A DNA stretch of 64,000 nucleotides from Proteus appendicitidis (lineage in GTDB: Bacteria; Pseudomonadota; Gammaproteobacteria; Enterobacterales; Enterobacteriaceae), in contig NZ_CP127389.1 of assembly GCF_030271835.1 (NCBI RefSeq), forward strand, positions 1,276,001 through 1,340,000. The letters run 5' to 3'. Under the pieces are notes generated by a model. The model saw only the letters and a program-made list of their open reading frames with translations. It searched no databases and had not been told where the DNA came from. The translations under genes were made by a program, and so were the position numbers. Shown piece after piece: positions 21,633-31,428 of this stretch (its first letter is position 1; each line of letters starts with the position of its first letter).

Positions 21633-22994
21633 ATGATTGAAATTCTTATCGGCGCCTTAGTTGCCGTAGGTGTTGGACGTTATATCGTAAAAGGCTATTC
21701 ACCAACAGGCGTTTTAATGACGGGTGGTCTGTTATTACTGATCATCAGCGTAATTATGGGAAGGGCTGTTTTACCTGCGAGTGCGACTGCAACAGGCTAC
21801 GGTTTAATTGATATTGTCGAGTATGTGAAAAATCTACTAATGAGCCGTGGTGGCGATTTAGGTATGATGATCATGATACTTTGTGGTTTTGCCTCTTATA
21901 TGACGCATATTGGTGCTAATGATGTTGTTGTAAAATTAGCCTCACGCCCACTAAAAATGATTAATTCACCTTATCTGCTGATGGTGGCGGCTTATATCGT
22001 TGCATGTTTGATGTCACTGGCTGTTTCATCAGCAACAGGGCTAGGTGTGTTATTAATGGCAACGCTGTTCCCTGTTATGGTGAATATGGGAATTAGCCGC
22101 GGAGCGGCGGCTGCAATCTGTGCGTCTCCAGCTTCTATTATTTTAGCACCAACATCAGGTGATGTTATTTTAGCCGCTGAAGCGTCTCAAATGCCACTGA
22201 TTGATTTCGCATTTAAAACCACGTTGCCTATTTCCATTGCTGCAATTATTGGTATGTGTATTGCTCACTTCTTCTGGCAGCGTTATCTTGACCGTAAAGA
22301 GCATATCGAAACAGAAATGTTAGACGTGAATGAGATCAAAACTCACGCACCAAGTTTCTATGCAATTTTGCCTTTCACGCCAATTATCGGTGTTCTTGTT
22401 TTTGATGGTAAATGGTTACCAGAGCTTCATATTGTTGCCATTATTATTATCTGTATGATTTTAGCGGCTGTTATCGAATTTATTCGTAGCTTTAGCGCAA
22501 AACAAGTTTTTGAAGGTTTAGAAGTAGCTTACCGCGGTATGGCAGACGCATTTGCACAAGTTGTGATGTTATTAGTCGCAGCAGGGGTATTTGCTCAAGG
22601 TTTAACAACCGTTGGCTTTATCAATGCATTAATTGAAGGTGCTCAGTCATTAGGCTCCGGTGCGATTGTGATGATGATTGCACTGGTATTAATTACGATG
22701 TTAGCGGCAATGACTACTGGCTCTGGTAACGCACCATTCTATGCGTTCGTTGAATTAATTCCTCGTTTAGCAAGCAATATGGGTGTTAACCCAGCTTATT
22801 TAACCATTCCAATGTTACAAGCTTCAAACTTAGGTCGTACATTATCACCCGTTTCTGGTGTTGTGGTTGCGGTATCAGGTATGGCAAAAATTTCACCTTT
22901 CGAAGTGATGAAACGTGTTTCTGTACCTGTGTTAGTCGGTCTTGTTATTGTCATTGTTGCTACTGAAATTCTTGTACCAAGTACTTTAGGTTAA
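21633..22994 (+). CDS. dcuC: Anaerobic C4-dicarboxylate transporter DcuC
   Basis: A 453-residue inner-membrane carrier, very close to E. coli DcuC (461). Landmark stretches include LLMSRGGDLGMMIMILCGFASYMTHIGAND, SSATGLGVLLMATLFPVMVN and GSGNAPFYAFVE. In E. coli DcuC exports succinate during fermentation. About 12 membrane helices are visible. Upstream, TTGATATATGTCAT (21508-21521) matches only 8 of 10 FNR half-site positions and is a weak candidate. The gene is monocistronic with a strong terminator. Confidence 0.94.
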   Translation: MIEILIGALVAVGVGRYIVKGYSPTGVLMTGGLLLLIISVIMGRAVLPASATATGYGLIDIVEYVKNLLMSRGGDLGMMIMILCGFASYMTHIGANDVVVKLASRPLKMINSPYLLMVAAYIVACLMSLAVSSATGLGVLLMATLFPVMVNMGISRGAAAAICASPASIILAPTSGDVILAAEASQMPLIDFAFKTTLPISIAAIIGMCIAHFFWQRYLDRKEHIETEMLDVNEIKTHAPSFYAILPFTPIIGVLVFDGKWLPELHIVAIIIICMILAAVIEFIRSFSAKQVFEGLEVAYRGMADAFAQVVMLLVAAGVFAQGLTTVGFINALIEGAQSLGSGAIVMMIALVLITMLAAMTTGSGNAPFYAFVELIPRLASNMGVNPAYLTIPMLQASNLGRTLSPVSGVVVAVSGMAKISPFEVMKRVSVPVLVGLVIVIVATEILVPSTLG

Positions 22995-23043
22995 TTTTCA
23001 TCGTATTGAATTAATCTGAAATTATTGTTTTAAATTTTATTGG

Positions 23044-23078
23044 CGGGCTTTGTATCAAAACAAAGCCCGTTTTTTTTA
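23044..23078 (+). terminator. dcuC intrinsic terminator
   Basis: CGGGCTTTG and CAAAGCCCG form a perfect 9-bp stem with an 8-base loop and a run of nine Ts. Confidence 0.92.
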
Positions 23079-23348
23079 TTGGATAAAATTAAAAGCAACC
23101 TACCTGATATAATCTCATAACATTCATAAATAAATAATTAAATTTAATGCTTGTATTTTTACACGCATATTGAGTAATTAACTATATTTATACTATAAGT
23201 TGTCTCCATAGAATTAAATATTACTTCTATATCAAAACTTATATTTAATTTTGATTGTGATTTATTTAAGCTTAATCGCCCATTAAATAATGAAGAAATA
23301 GCCGGTAAGCTGGAGCAAAATAGCCGTATTGATTTAGAAAATGAAGAA

Positions 23349-24185
23349 TTGATTCCAGATGTAAAAGTGATTGCAGTAAATTCTCATTATCTTGAAATGG
23401 TGGATAAATATTATTCTTCAAAAGGATTTGTGAGTCTTTTTTCTTCCTTAGGTACTACTGCATTTTTAGGTAGTGCATTATGGATTATTTTTTATTTTAT
23501 ATTTTTTCAGCAATTTTCTAAAGAAAATATAGTATCTACTATTATTATAGGATCTCTATTTCTTGTAATGGGATTCTTTATGTTCTCTTTATTGAAAACA
23601 GAATGGTTTGCATGGACACATTATCCCATACGCTTTGATCGTAAGAATCAGATGGTTTACGCTTTTCGTACTGATGGCTCTATTATTACCGTTCCCTGGG
23701 AAAAAGTCTTTTTTACCACGGGGCTTGATTACGCGAAGAGTATGAAAAATGACTATTATATTAGTGGTCATGTACTTGCTGATGATAATAAAACCATTAT
23801 TGATACCTTTTGCCTTCCTGCCTCCACCGGTAATTTTGAATTGCTAAAATATCATTGGGAGTTTATTCGCCGTTATATGGAAGAGAGACCGGAACACCTT
23901 ATTCAGCAAGTGGAGTTTTGTTTGCCCATAGCCAATAAAAAAGAGAGTTATGGATTTACGTTCTTTTATGTCAGCACGCTATTTAAAGGGCTGTTAAAAA
24001 TTTTAATGCCATTGATGTCTCCAATTATTTTTATTATTAGTATCCCACGTTATATTGCAATATTAACCAGTCGTCGTCCTATTTGGCCAGAGGAAATAGT
24101 AGCGCAGTGTAAAATAGATGCTCATGATCCTTATATCTTAAACGAAAAAACAAATCCTAAAGATCTCTGGAAAGCATTTTATTAA
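23349..24185 (+). CDS. DUF6708-like membrane protein, probably 5'-truncated
   Basis: A 278-codon frame from a TTG. It encodes two N-terminal membrane helices (about residues 33-85), a soluble middle part containing WAWTHYPIRFDRKNQMVYAFR-type sequence, and a hydrophobic segment near residue 220. It resembles the DUF6708 family often found near type VI secretion effector loci; that assignment is from memory. The TTG has no ribosome-binding site. The same frame stays open back to 23189 and encodes protein-like sequence (DLFKLNRPLNNEEIAGKLEQ) with no ATG, GTG or TTG. The true N-terminus therefore seems to be lost. No secretion genes are nearby. Confidence 0.55.
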   Translation: MIPDVKVIAVNSHYLEMVDKYYSSKGFVSLFSSLGTTAFLGSALWIIFYFIFFQQFSKENIVSTIIIGSLFLVMGFFMFSLLKTEWFAWTHYPIRFDRKNQMVYAFRTDGSIITVPWEKVFFTTGLDYAKSMKNDYYISGHVLADDNKTIIDTFCLPASTGNFELLKYHWEFIRRYMEERPEHLIQQVEFCLPIANKKESYGFTFFYVSTLFKGLLKILMPLMSPIIFIISIPRYIAILTSRRPIWPEEIVAQCKIDAHDPYILNEKTNPKDLWKAFY

Positions 24186-24261
24186 AAATAATCTATATTA
24201 CGTTTCATCAACGTTATTACCTGTTTCCCGCCTAACGATATTTAATTTATGAATTAGATGA

Positions 24262-24561
24262 TTATTTAAATCGAATAAAAATATCTGCAACTTTTTTAGA
24301 GCCTTCATAAATTTCAATTTTTTCTAATTCTTCTAATAAGTGATGAGGAGCATGTTCAACAAGAAACTGCATATAGCCCTCACTTATCCAATGTTCAGAC
24401 TCTTGCTGTGTGTGAGTGATTTCAATCGCAAGGCTCCAACTATTTGGCTCATTAGGCAGTTGAGTCGTTGGATAATAAAAACCAGTTAAAGGTGGGGGTG
24501 ATTGTCTTCCTCCCTCAATAGAGGTTAACCAAACGATTTTAACAATGATATTGGTATGCAT
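24262..24561 (-). CDS. Small protein of unknown function
   Basis: A 99-residue acidic soluble protein with no signal peptide. Visible features are WLTSIEGGRQSPPP near the N-terminus, YYPTTQLP, and a C-terminal EKIEIYEGSKKVADIFIRFK that looks like the last strands of a small beta-barrel. I do not recognise a characterised family, though similar small proteins with a WLT-x-EGGR start are, I believe, scattered in bacteria. It stands alone on the minus strand, convergent with the DUF6708-like gene. An immunity role is possible but unsupported. Confidence 0.6.
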   Translation of the reverse strand: MHTNIIVKIVWLTSIEGGRQSPPPLTGFYYPTTQLPNEPNSWSLAIEITHTQQESEHWISEGYMQFLVEHAPHHLLEELEKIEIYEGSKKVADIFIRFK

Positions 24562-24595
24562 ATTTTTCAGTAGACATAGTAGTCTTCAGATAAAA

Positions 24596-24620
24596 AATAT
24601 CCGCCATAAAGGCGGATATT
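24596..24620 (-). terminator. yegH intrinsic terminator
   Basis: AATATCCGCC and GGCGGATATT form a perfect 10-bp stem with a 5-base loop. A T run follows on the minus strand. Confidence 0.85.
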
Positions 24621-24637
24621 TAGAGAACTAATTGAGA

Positions 24638-26218
24638 TTACGCTTCGTCCACGTCCTCATTATCGTCAGTTTTAGGCTCTACAATTCGAACTTTATTAAT
24701 TCGATGGTTGTTCACTTCTAATGGCTCAAATTCAATGCCATCAATAAGGATCTTCTCACCAACGGTTGGAACACGTTGTAAATGCTCCATTAATAAGCCA
24801 GCTAAGGTTTCATACTCACGTTTTTCATCCAGTTTGATTGGAACATAGAGTACTAAGTCTTCAAGTGGTGTAAAACCGTTTACAGTCCATGAGCCGTCTT
24901 CGTTTTGAACCAAGTCATGACGTGAATCGTTTTCTTCAGAACTAACAGGCAAATTACCCGCAATAGTTTCCATAACGTCAGTGAGTGTCACGATCCCTTC
25001 TACCGAGCCAAATTCATCAACAACAAATGCGAAGTGAGTATGCGCACTACGGAATTGTTCTAATGCTTGTAACAATGATAAACCTTCAGGGAAGATCAAC
25101 GGTTGTGTCACTAATAAGCGTAAGTTTAATGGCTCATTACGTAATTGTTGATTCAGCAGTTGAATAACATTAACAACGCCGACAGGTTCATCACTGTATT
25201 GTTCATCAGTGATCACTAGACGAGAGTGAGGCTCCTTCTCCAATAATTGGCGAATATCATCTTGTGTTGCATTTAAGTCTACGTATTCAACATCATGGCG
25301 AGACGTCATGATACTGTTAACATTACGTTGGCTTAAACCAAGCACACGCACAATCATTTGGCGTTCTTGAGGATCAAACACTTCTTCTGAACTGGAGACT
25401 AAATCAGATGTGTGAGGATCTAATTCAGAAGATTCAGACTTACCATTAATAATACGTAGCACCGCTTCTGCTGTACGTTCACGCAAAGAGCGAGAAGCCG
25501 ATAAGAAACGGCGACGGTTAAATTGTGCAAGCTGATTAAAGACTTCTATCATGATAGAGAAGCCAATCGCTGCATATAGGTAACCTTTTGGAATGGCGTA
25601 GCCAAAGCCTTCGGCAACTAATGCAAAACCAATCATCAGCAAGAAGCTTAAACACAAGATAACAATAGTTGGGTGGTTATTGACGAAATTTGTTAGAGGC
25701 TTACTTGCAAGGATCATCAAGGACATTGCAATAGTAACAGCCGCAATCATAACGCCTAAATGATCAACCATACCAACAGCGGTTATCACTGAGTCAAGCG
25801 AGAATACCGCATCCAGCACGATAATTTGTGCAACGACAGACCAAAAGCTGGTCGTTTTGCGTTGTTTCCCTTCGTCGTGATCTTTACCTTCTAGTCGTTC
25901 ATTAAGCTCCATAGTGGCTTTGAACAGCAAGAATATCCCTCCGAGCAACATAATTAAATCTCTTGCACTGAAAGGATGATCAAACAGTGTAATAAGAGGT
26001 TTTGTCAGAGTGATAAGCCAAGAGAGACTAAATAACAACACAATCCGCATAACAAGGGCGCACAATAAGCCGGTTACACGAGCTTTATCTCTTAGTTTTG
26101 CTGGGAGTTTATCTGCCAGAATAGCAATGAAAACAAGGTTATCAATACCAAGTACGATTTCGAGAACAATTAAGGTGGAAAGCCCTACCCAGATTGTCGG
26201 ATCTAAGATCCATTCCAT
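24638..26218 (-). CDS. yegH: YegH: TerC-family membrane protein with CBS and CorC/HlyC domains
   Basis: A 526-residue inner-membrane protein closely matching E. coli YegH. The N-terminal 240 residues form a TerC-type membrane domain ([44 protein letters not shown]). A CBS-pair region follows (around [24 protein letters not shown]), then a CorC/HlyC transporter-associated domain at the C-terminus. TerC relatives are linked to metal homeostasis; the YegH function is unproven. The ATG at 26218 gives MEWILDP as in E. coli; the ATG at 26293 would add 25 unmatched residues. Confidence 0.92.
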   Translation of the reverse strand: MEWILDPTIWVGLSTLIVLEIVLGIDNLVFIAILADKLPAKLRDKARVTGLLCALVMRIVLLFSLSWLITLTKPLITLFDHPFSARDLIMLLGGIFLLFKATMELNERLEGKDHDEGKQRKTTSFWSVVAQIIVLDAVFSLDSVITAVGMVDHLGVMIAAVTIAMSLMILASKPLTNFVNNHPTIVILCLSFLLMIGFALVAEGFGYAIPKGYLYAAIGFSIMIEVFNQLAQFNRRRFLSASRSLRERTAEAVLRIINGKSESSELDPHTSDLVSSSEEVFDPQERQMIVRVLGLSQRNVNSIMTSRHDVEYVDLNATQDDIRQLLEKEPHSRLVITDEQYSDEPVGVVNVIQLLNQQLRNEPLNLRLLVTQPLIFPEGLSLLQALEQFRSAHTHFAFVVDEFGSVEGIVTLTDVMETIAGNLPVSSEENDSRHDLVQNEDGSWTVNGFTPLEDLVLYVPIKLDEKREYETLAGLLMEHLQRVPTVGEKILIDGIEFEPLEVNNHRINKVRIVEPKTDDNEDVDEA

Positions 26219-26341
26219 ACAGTTTGTTTTACCTTCTATAAAGACGGCATATGCCGACTTGAGAATAATGAGCAATTTGAAGGAATTTTTCAATAAATTA
26301 TTATCAGTAGTAGAGGAATAATTTCATTTTGTCTAAAAGAT

Positions 26342-26357
26342 TGTGATACCAATTACA
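26342..26357. promoter_or_regulatory. CRP-like site between yegH and gnd
   Basis: TGTGA-TACCAA-TTACA matches CRP half-sites at 9 of 10 positions and lies in the divergent yegH/gnd spacer, 114 bases before the gnd start. Which gene it serves is unclear. Confidence 0.35.
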
Positions 26358-26462
26358 TCAATAACTACCACCAAGTGAGAGAGTGAGTTACTATGTGATC
26401 AGGTTAACAAATTGTCAGTACATTGATACTGGCAGGTTTATTTTCAGACGGGAGTTATTTTC

Positions 26463-27869
26463 ATGTCAAAACAGCAAATCGGCGTGGTTGGTATGGCAGT
26501 TATGGGACGTAACCTTGCGCTAAATATTGAAAGCCGTGGTTATTCTGTATCTATTTACAACCGCTCAAGCGATAAAACCAACGAAGTTATCGCTGAAAAT
26601 CCAGGTAAAAAACTGGTTCCGAATTATTCTATTGAAGAGTTTGTTGATTCGTTAGAAAAACCGCGCCGTATTTTATTAATGGTAAAAGCGGGTGAAGCAA
26701 CGGATAAAACAATTGCTGCATTGACACCGCATTTAGATAAAGGCGATATCCTTATCGATGGCGGAAATACTTTCTTTAAAGATACTATTCGTCGTAACCG
26801 TGAATTATCAGCACAAGGCTTTAACTTCATTGGTACCGGTGTTTCTGGTGGTGAAGAAGGTGCATTAAAAGGTCCTTCAATCATGCCGGGCGGACAAAAA
26901 GAAGCTTACGAATTAGTTGCTCCTATCCTTGAAAAAATTGCGGCTGTTGCTGAAGGTGAACCTTGTGTAACTTATATCGGTGCTGATGGCGCAGGTCACT
27001 ATGTGAAAATGGTTCATAACGGTATCGAATATGGCGATATGCAACTGATTGCAGAAGCATATTCAGTATTAAAACACTCATTAGGTTTAACTAATGAAGA
27101 ATTAGCAGAAACCTTTACTGAGTGGAATAAAGGCGAATTAAGTAGCTATCTGATTGAAATTACAGCTGATATTTTCCGTAAAAAAGATGACGAAGGTAAA
27201 TACCTTGTTGATGTTATTCTTGATGAAGCGGCAAATAAAGGTACAGGTAAATGGACTAGCCAAAGCTCTTTAGACCTAGGCGTGCCAGTTACTCTTATCA
27301 CTGAGTCTGTATTTGCTCGTTATATCTCTTCATTAAAAGATCAACGTGTTGCTGCCTCTAAAGTATTATCTGGCCCTACACCTAAAGCATTCTCTGGTGA
27401 TAAAAAAGCCTTTATTGAAAATGTTCGTCGTGCACTGTATTTAGGTAAAATCGTCTCTTATGCGCAAGGTTTCCAGCAACTGAAAGCAGCGTCAGACGAA
27501 TATAACTGGGATTTAAACTACGGTGAAATTGCGAAGATTTTCCGTGCGGGTTGTATCATCCGTGCTCAATTCCTACAAAAAATCACAGATGCTTATAACG
27601 AAGATGCAAACATTGCAAATCTGCTGTTAGCGCCATACTTTAAACAAATCGCTGACGATTACCAACAAGCTCTGCGTGATGTTGTTTGTTATGGCGTGCA
27701 AGCGGGTATTCCTACTCCAACATTCTCTGCAGCTATTTCTTACTACGATAGCTATCGTGCAGAAGTGTTACCAGCAAACTTAATCCAAGCTCAACGTGAC
27801 TACTTTGGTGCGCATACTTATAAACGTACTGATAAAGATGGCGTATTCCATACTGAGTGGATGGAATAA
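26463..27869 (+). CDS. gnd: 6-phosphogluconate dehydrogenase (decarboxylating) Gnd
   Basis: Gnd converts 6-phosphogluconate to ribulose 5-phosphate, CO2 and NADPH in the oxidative pentose phosphate pathway. The protein is 468 residues, the E. coli length. The NADP-binding [12 protein letters not shown] is at the N-terminus, followed by the signature [13 protein letters not shown] and [18 protein letters not shown]. The C-terminal tail [18 protein letters not shown] is typical. It is monocistronic with a good terminator. In many enterobacteria gnd flanks the O-antigen cluster and his; here no sugar-polymer genes are present. Confidence 0.98.
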   Translation: MSKQQIGVVGMAVMGRNLALNIESRGYSVSIYNRSSDKTNEVIAENPGKKLVPNYSIEEFVDSLEKPRRILLMVKAGEATDKTIAALTPHLDKGDILIDGGNTFFKDTIRRNRELSAQGFNFIGTGVSGGEEGALKGPSIMPGGQKEAYELVAPILEKIAAVAEGEPCVTYIGADGAGHYVKMVHNGIEYGDMQLIAEAYSVLKHSLGLTNEELAETFTEWNKGELSSYLIEITADIFRKKDDEGKYLVDVILDEAANKGTGKWTSQSSLDLGVPVTLITESVFARYISSLKDQRVAASKVLSGPTPKAFSGDKKAFIENVRRALYLGKIVSYAQGFQQLKAASDEYNWDLNYGEIAKIFRAGCIIRAQFLQKITDAYNEDANIANLLLAPYFKQIADDYQQALRDVVCYGVQAGIPTPTFSAAISYYDSYRAEVLPANLIQAQRDYFGAHTYKRTDKDGVFHTEWME

Positions 27870-27912
27870 GAAAGATTAAATACTCGGTTATATTAATTGA
27901 AATATAACAATA

Positions 27913-27941
27913 AAAGGTGCTCAATTTGGGCACCTTTTTTA
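27913..27941 (+). terminator. gnd intrinsic terminator
   Basis: AAAGGTGC and GCACCTTT form a stem with a short loop and a T run, 43 bases after the gnd stop. Confidence 0.85.
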
Positions 27942-28080
27942 TAGATTTAATATTGCGGTATCAAATGGGATGAGTATTTTTTAAAAAGTCATTAAAGATA
28001 TTTTTCTATTACACTTATTTTAATCCATTAAAGTGACAATAATTGTCAGTAGCATTTTAATTAAAAATGAATAGCATAAT

Positions 28081-28113
28081 AAAAAGAGAGTATTTATTTA
28101 AACACTCTCTTTT
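28081..28113 (-). terminator. dctA (downstream copy) terminator
   Basis: AAAAGAGAGT and ACTCTCTTTT form a 10-bp stem with a 12-base AT loop, 43 bases beyond the gene's stop on the minus strand. Confidence 0.7.
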
Positions 28114-28155
28114 ATCATTATTAAGTTAAGAAATTGAGTTAAGAAAAAGCCTAAT

Positions 28156-29508
28156 CTATTGCTCAGTGACTTTCACATAATGAGGTTCTTCATTTACATT
28201 ATCAGAGACTAATTTATCATCGGCAAAGTCTTCTCTTGATATTTTGCCACTAAAAACACCATTCATTCTCTCTTTGTCTAAGGCATTTTCCCAACGAGCG
28301 ACAACAATACAAGCGCAAGCATTACCCACAAGATTAGTTAATGCACGACACTCTGACATAAAGCGGTCAATCCCTAGAATTAATGCCATACCAGCAACAG
28401 GAACACTAGGAACAACCGATAATGTTGCGGCAAGAGTAATGAAACCGGCTCCTGTAACACCCGCAGCACCTTTTGAGCTGATCATAGCAACAAACAGTAA
28501 CGTAATTTGTTCTGTTAATGACAAATCAACACCTGTTGCTTGAGCGATAAATAAAGCTGCCATGGTCATATAGATATTGGTGCCGTCTAAATTAAAAGAA
28601 TAACCCGTTGGAATAACTAAACCAACGACAGATTTTTTACAGCCCAGTTGCTCCATTTTACTCATTAATGTGGGGAGGGCAGCTTCAGATGAAGAGGTAC
28701 CTAATACTAACCATAACTCATCTTTAATATATTTAATTAAAGAGAGAATGGAGAAGCCGTTATATTTGGCAACAGCACCTAATACTACGAGTACAAAAAG
28801 TAATGCAGTAAGATAAAAGGTAATCACTAACAACATTAAATTGCCAATAGAAGAAATACCATATTTACCTATTGTAAAAGCCATGGCACCAAAGGCACCA
28901 ATAGGTGCTAGCTTCATTAGCATACCCACCATCTTAAAAACCGGGTCGCAAAGATGCTGTAAGAATTTTAATACAGGTTCACCCCGTGAACCTATTGATG
29001 CTAATGCTAGGCCAAAAATCACAGAAACAAACAATACTTGTAAGATATTGCCGTTAACTAATGGGCTAACGATAGTATCTGGGATGATATTCATTAAAAA
29101 ATCAACAAGAGAAGAACTGTGTGCTTGTGTGACATACATTTCTACTCGACTACTATCTAATGATTCGGGAGAGATATTTAAACCATCACCAGGACGAATA
29201 ATATTCGCGGTTATTAATCCAATAATCAGCGCAATAGTCGAAAAGGTTAAGAAGTAAATCATTGATTTACCAGCTACCTTTCCTACTGTTTTCATATTAT
29301 TCATGCCAGCAATACCTGTGACTACAGTTAAGAAAATCACAGGTGCAATAATCATTTTGACGATTTTGATAAAACCATCACCTAGCGGTTTGAAAGATCC
29401 ACCCACATCAGGATAAAAATGGCCCAGCAGAATACCCAGAATGATAGCGATAATTACTTGGACATATAACACACGATAAAAGGGGAGCTTGCGGGATGAA
29501 GTCTGCAT
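28156..29508 (-). CDS. dctA: C4-dicarboxylate:cation symporter DctA, copy 1
   Basis: A 450-residue DAACS (SLC1-like) carrier. It has the DctA-type start [29 protein letters not shown], the serine-rich loop [20 protein letters not shown] for substrate and cation binding, and [18 protein letters not shown]. DctA takes up succinate, fumarate and malate with protons. It is a tandem paralogue of the next gene upstream. Their sequences are nearly identical in the second half and differ around residues 105-135 and in the C-terminal tail. Each copy has its own promoter and terminator. A perfect TyrR-type box lies in the leader, so the substrate could differ from canonical DctA. Confidence 0.88.
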   Translation of the reverse strand: MQTSSRKLPFYRVLYVQVIIAIILGILLGHFYPDVGGSFKPLGDGFIKIVKMIIAPVIFLTVVTGIAGMNNMKTVGKVAGKSMIYFLTFSTIALIIGLITANIIRPGDGLNISPESLDSSRVEMYVTQAHSSSLVDFLMNIIPDTIVSPLVNGNILQVLFVSVIFGLALASIGSRGEPVLKFLQHLCDPVFKMVGMLMKLAPIGAFGAMAFTIGKYGISSIGNLMLLVITFYLTALLFVLVVLGAVAKYNGFSILSLIKYIKDELWLVLGTSSSEAALPTLMSKMEQLGCKKSVVGLVIPTGYSFNLDGTNIYMTMAALFIAQATGVDLSLTEQITLLFVAMISSKGAAGVTGAGFITLAATLSVVPSVPVAGMALILGIDRFMSECRALTNLVGNACACIVVARWENALDKERMNGVFSGKISREDFADDKLVSDNVNEEPHYVKVTEQ

Positions 29509-29559
29509 AAAAATTCCCTGTAACTGAAAGATATTTGAATAATTAAAAAGTCATTATGT

Positions 29560-29577
29560 TGTAAATTATTATTTACA
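29560..29577 (-). promoter_or_regulatory. TyrR-type box, dctA copy 1
   Basis: TGTAAA-TTATTA-TTTACA is a perfect match to the strong TyrR box TGTAAA-N6-TTTACA. It lies about +15 to +32 relative to the start predicted from the conserved promoter, 52 bases before the start codon, a position suited to repression. Confidence 0.6.
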
Positions 29578-29597
29578 TTTATTTTGTTGTAACAGGT

Positions 29598-29626
29598 AAC
29601 TTAAAGGTATGAGTAAATCAGGTCAA
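29598..29626 (-). promoter_or_regulatory. Predicted sigma-70 promoter, dctA copy 1
   Basis: On the minus strand, TTGACC (29621-29626), a 17-base spacer and TAAGTT (29598-29603). The hexamers are identical in the other dctA copy, while the differences between copies fall in the spacer. Confidence 0.55.
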
Positions 29627-29893
29627 TAAAATAAAGTTGATTTTATCAAATATTGTGCTCTTCATCTAAAAAAATAGATTTAATTTCAACTTATCTCTAT
29701 TTGTGGAATTTATTTTTCATAAATCAATAAGTTAATGAAATTATATTTTGTTTTAATTTATTATGTTTATTTAAGAATATGTGTATTTGGCTTTATTTTT
29801 TGGTGAATTAAATGGTTTAAATGTAAAAAAGATGGAAGGGAAGAAATGAGAAAGGGGATTTTATCTAATTATTTGTTTTTGTTTGATTATTTT

Positions 29894-29920
29894 AAAAAAA
29901 AGAGCGCATAAGCGCTCTTT
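29894..29920 (-). terminator. dctA (upstream copy) terminator
   Basis: AAAGAGCGC and GCGCTCTTT form a 9-bp stem with a 5-base loop, followed by a T run on the minus strand, 23 bases after the stop of copy 2. Confidence 0.9.
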
Positions 29921-29942
29921 TATGGATCATGGAAAATGATTT

Positions 29943-31292
29943 TTATTTTACTGGGATTTTAATTGAGTTATCAGACTCAGTTTCAATAGTCGCTAATGGA
30001 GCCTCTTCAATAAATTCGCTTGATGCTCTACCACTAAAGACATCATTCATTCTTTCTTTATCTAAGGCATTTTCCCAACGAGCAACAACGATACAGGCAC
30101 AAGCATTACCCACAAGGTTGGTTAATGCGCGACATTCTGACATAAAACGGTCAATCCCTAGAATTAATGCCATACCTGCAACGGGAACGCTAGGAACAAC
30201 GGATAAGGTTGCTGCTAAAGTAATAAAGCCAGCACCAGTAACACCCGCAGCACCTTTTGAACTTATCATTGCAACTAAGAGTAGGGTGATTTGCTCTGTT
30301 AATGAAAGATCAATGCCTGTAGCTTGCGCAATAAATAGAGCCGCCATGGTCATATAGATGTTAGTGCCATCTAAGTTAAAGGAGTAACCTGTTGGAATAA
30401 CTAAGCCGACGACGGATTTTTTACAGCCTACATTTTCCATTTTACGCATTAAGCTAGGTAAAGCTGCTTCTGAAGAAGAAGTACCTAATACTAACCAAAG
30501 TTCATCTTTAATATATTTAATTAAAGAGAGAATAGAGAAGCCATTATATTTTGCAACAGCACCTAACACGACAAGAACAAACAATAATGAAGTTATGTAG
30601 AAAGTCAGAACGAGCAATACTAAGTTACTGATTGAGGAAATACCGTACTTCCCGATGGTAAAGGCCATTGCCCCAAAAGCGCCGATAGGTGCTAATTTCA
30701 TTAGCATGCCGACCATTTTGAATACTGGCTCTGAGAAGTTTTGTAAGAACTTAAGAACTGGCTCGCCACGAGTCCCGATAGAGGCTAATGCAATACCAAA
30801 GACAACAGAAACAAACAGTACTTGTAGAATATTGCCGTTAACCAATGGACTAACAACTGTTTCAGGAATGATATTCATTAAGAAACCAACAATAGACGAG
30901 TCATGCGCTTTTGAAACATAACTTTCTACTTTGCTCGCATCTAATGAAGCAGGAGAGATATTTAAACCATCACCAGGGCGAATAACGTTTGCAACGATTA
31001 AACCAATAATTAATGCAATGGTAGAGAAAGTCAGGAAGTAAATCATGGATTTACCCGCGACTGTACCCACAGCTTTCATATTATTCATACCGGCAATGCC
31101 AGTGACGACTGTTAAGAAGATAACAGGCGCGATGATCATTTTTACAATTTTGATAAATCCATCACCAAGTGGTTTAAAGGATTCACCAACGTCAGGGTAA
31201 AAATGTCCAAGCAAGATACCGAGTAAGATGGCAACGATAACTTGCACATATAGCACTTTATAAAGTGGTTGTTTTTTAGTTGAAGTTTGCAT
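29943..31292 (-). CDS. dctA: C4-dicarboxylate:cation symporter DctA, copy 2
   Basis: A 449-residue DAACS carrier, paralogous to the adjacent gene downstream. It has the same landmarks: [42 protein letters not shown] and [18 protein letters not shown]. Base differences from copy 1 are mostly silent, so both copies appear to be under purifying selection. The gene has its own promoter, a TyrR-type box in the leader and a strong terminator, so the two copies are regulated as separate units. E. coli has one dctA. Which copy is the ancestral one is not clear from the window. Confidence 0.88.
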   Translation of the reverse strand: MQTSTKKQPLYKVLYVQVIVAILLGILLGHFYPDVGESFKPLGDGFIKIVKMIIAPVIFLTVVTGIAGMNNMKAVGTVAGKSMIYFLTFSTIALIIGLIVANVIRPGDGLNISPASLDASKVESYVSKAHDSSIVGFLMNIIPETVVSPLVNGNILQVLFVSVVFGIALASIGTRGEPVLKFLQNFSEPVFKMVGMLMKLAPIGAFGAMAFTIGKYGISSISNLVLLVLTFYITSLLFVLVVLGAVAKYNGFSILSLIKYIKDELWLVLGTSSSEAALPSLMRKMENVGCKKSVVGLVIPTGYSFNLDGTNIYMTMAALFIAQATGIDLSLTEQITLLLVAMISSKGAAGVTGAGFITLAATLSVVPSVPVAGMALILGIDRFMSECRALTNLVGNACACIVVARWENALDKERMNDVFSGRASSEFIEEAPLATIETESDNSIKIPVK

Positions 31293-31359
31293 GAAAATTT
31301 CCCTGCACCTATTGGTACATTGTTTATATATTTATTTATATGTTAGAAAATAACCGAAT

Positions 31360-31377
31360 TGTAAATGAAGTTTTACA
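31360..31377 (-). promoter_or_regulatory. TyrR-type box, dctA copy 2
   Basis: TGTAAA-TGAAGT-TTTACA is a perfect match to the strong TyrR box. It lies about +17 to +34 from the predicted start, 68 bases before the start codon. The arms are kept but the six-base centre differs from the box of copy 1, as expected for selected half-sites. Confidence 0.6.
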
Positions 31378-31399
31378 TTATTGTATTTTTATTGATGCT

Positions 31400-31428
31400 A
31401 ACTTAAATGTACTACTAATTCAGGTCAA
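31400..31428 (-). promoter_or_regulatory. Predicted sigma-70 promoter, dctA copy 2
   Basis: On the minus strand, TTGACC (31423-31428), a 17-base spacer and TAAGTT (31400-31405), conserved with the promoter of copy 1. Confidence 0.55.

Larger units (their letters stand above)
29509..29942 (-). other. Spacer between the two dctA copies
   Basis: These 434 bases hold the promoter, TyrR-type box and leader of dctA copy 1 and the terminator of copy 2. No open reading frame of note was seen; the stretch is very AT-rich. A 13-base palindrome, TTGATTTTATCAA (29637-29649), lies just upstream of the -35 element. Confidence 0.6.

Noticed and set aside
23349..24561. A complete type VI effector/immunity pair
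   Set aside because: No effector toxin domain, PAAR, VgrG or Hcp gene is present, the larger gene lacks a start, and the two genes are convergent instead of co-directional.
29637..29649. FNR-like palindrome TTGATTTTATCAA upstream of dctA copy 1
   Set aside because: The half-sites are perfect but the spacer is three bases instead of four, and the element is absent from dctA copy 2.
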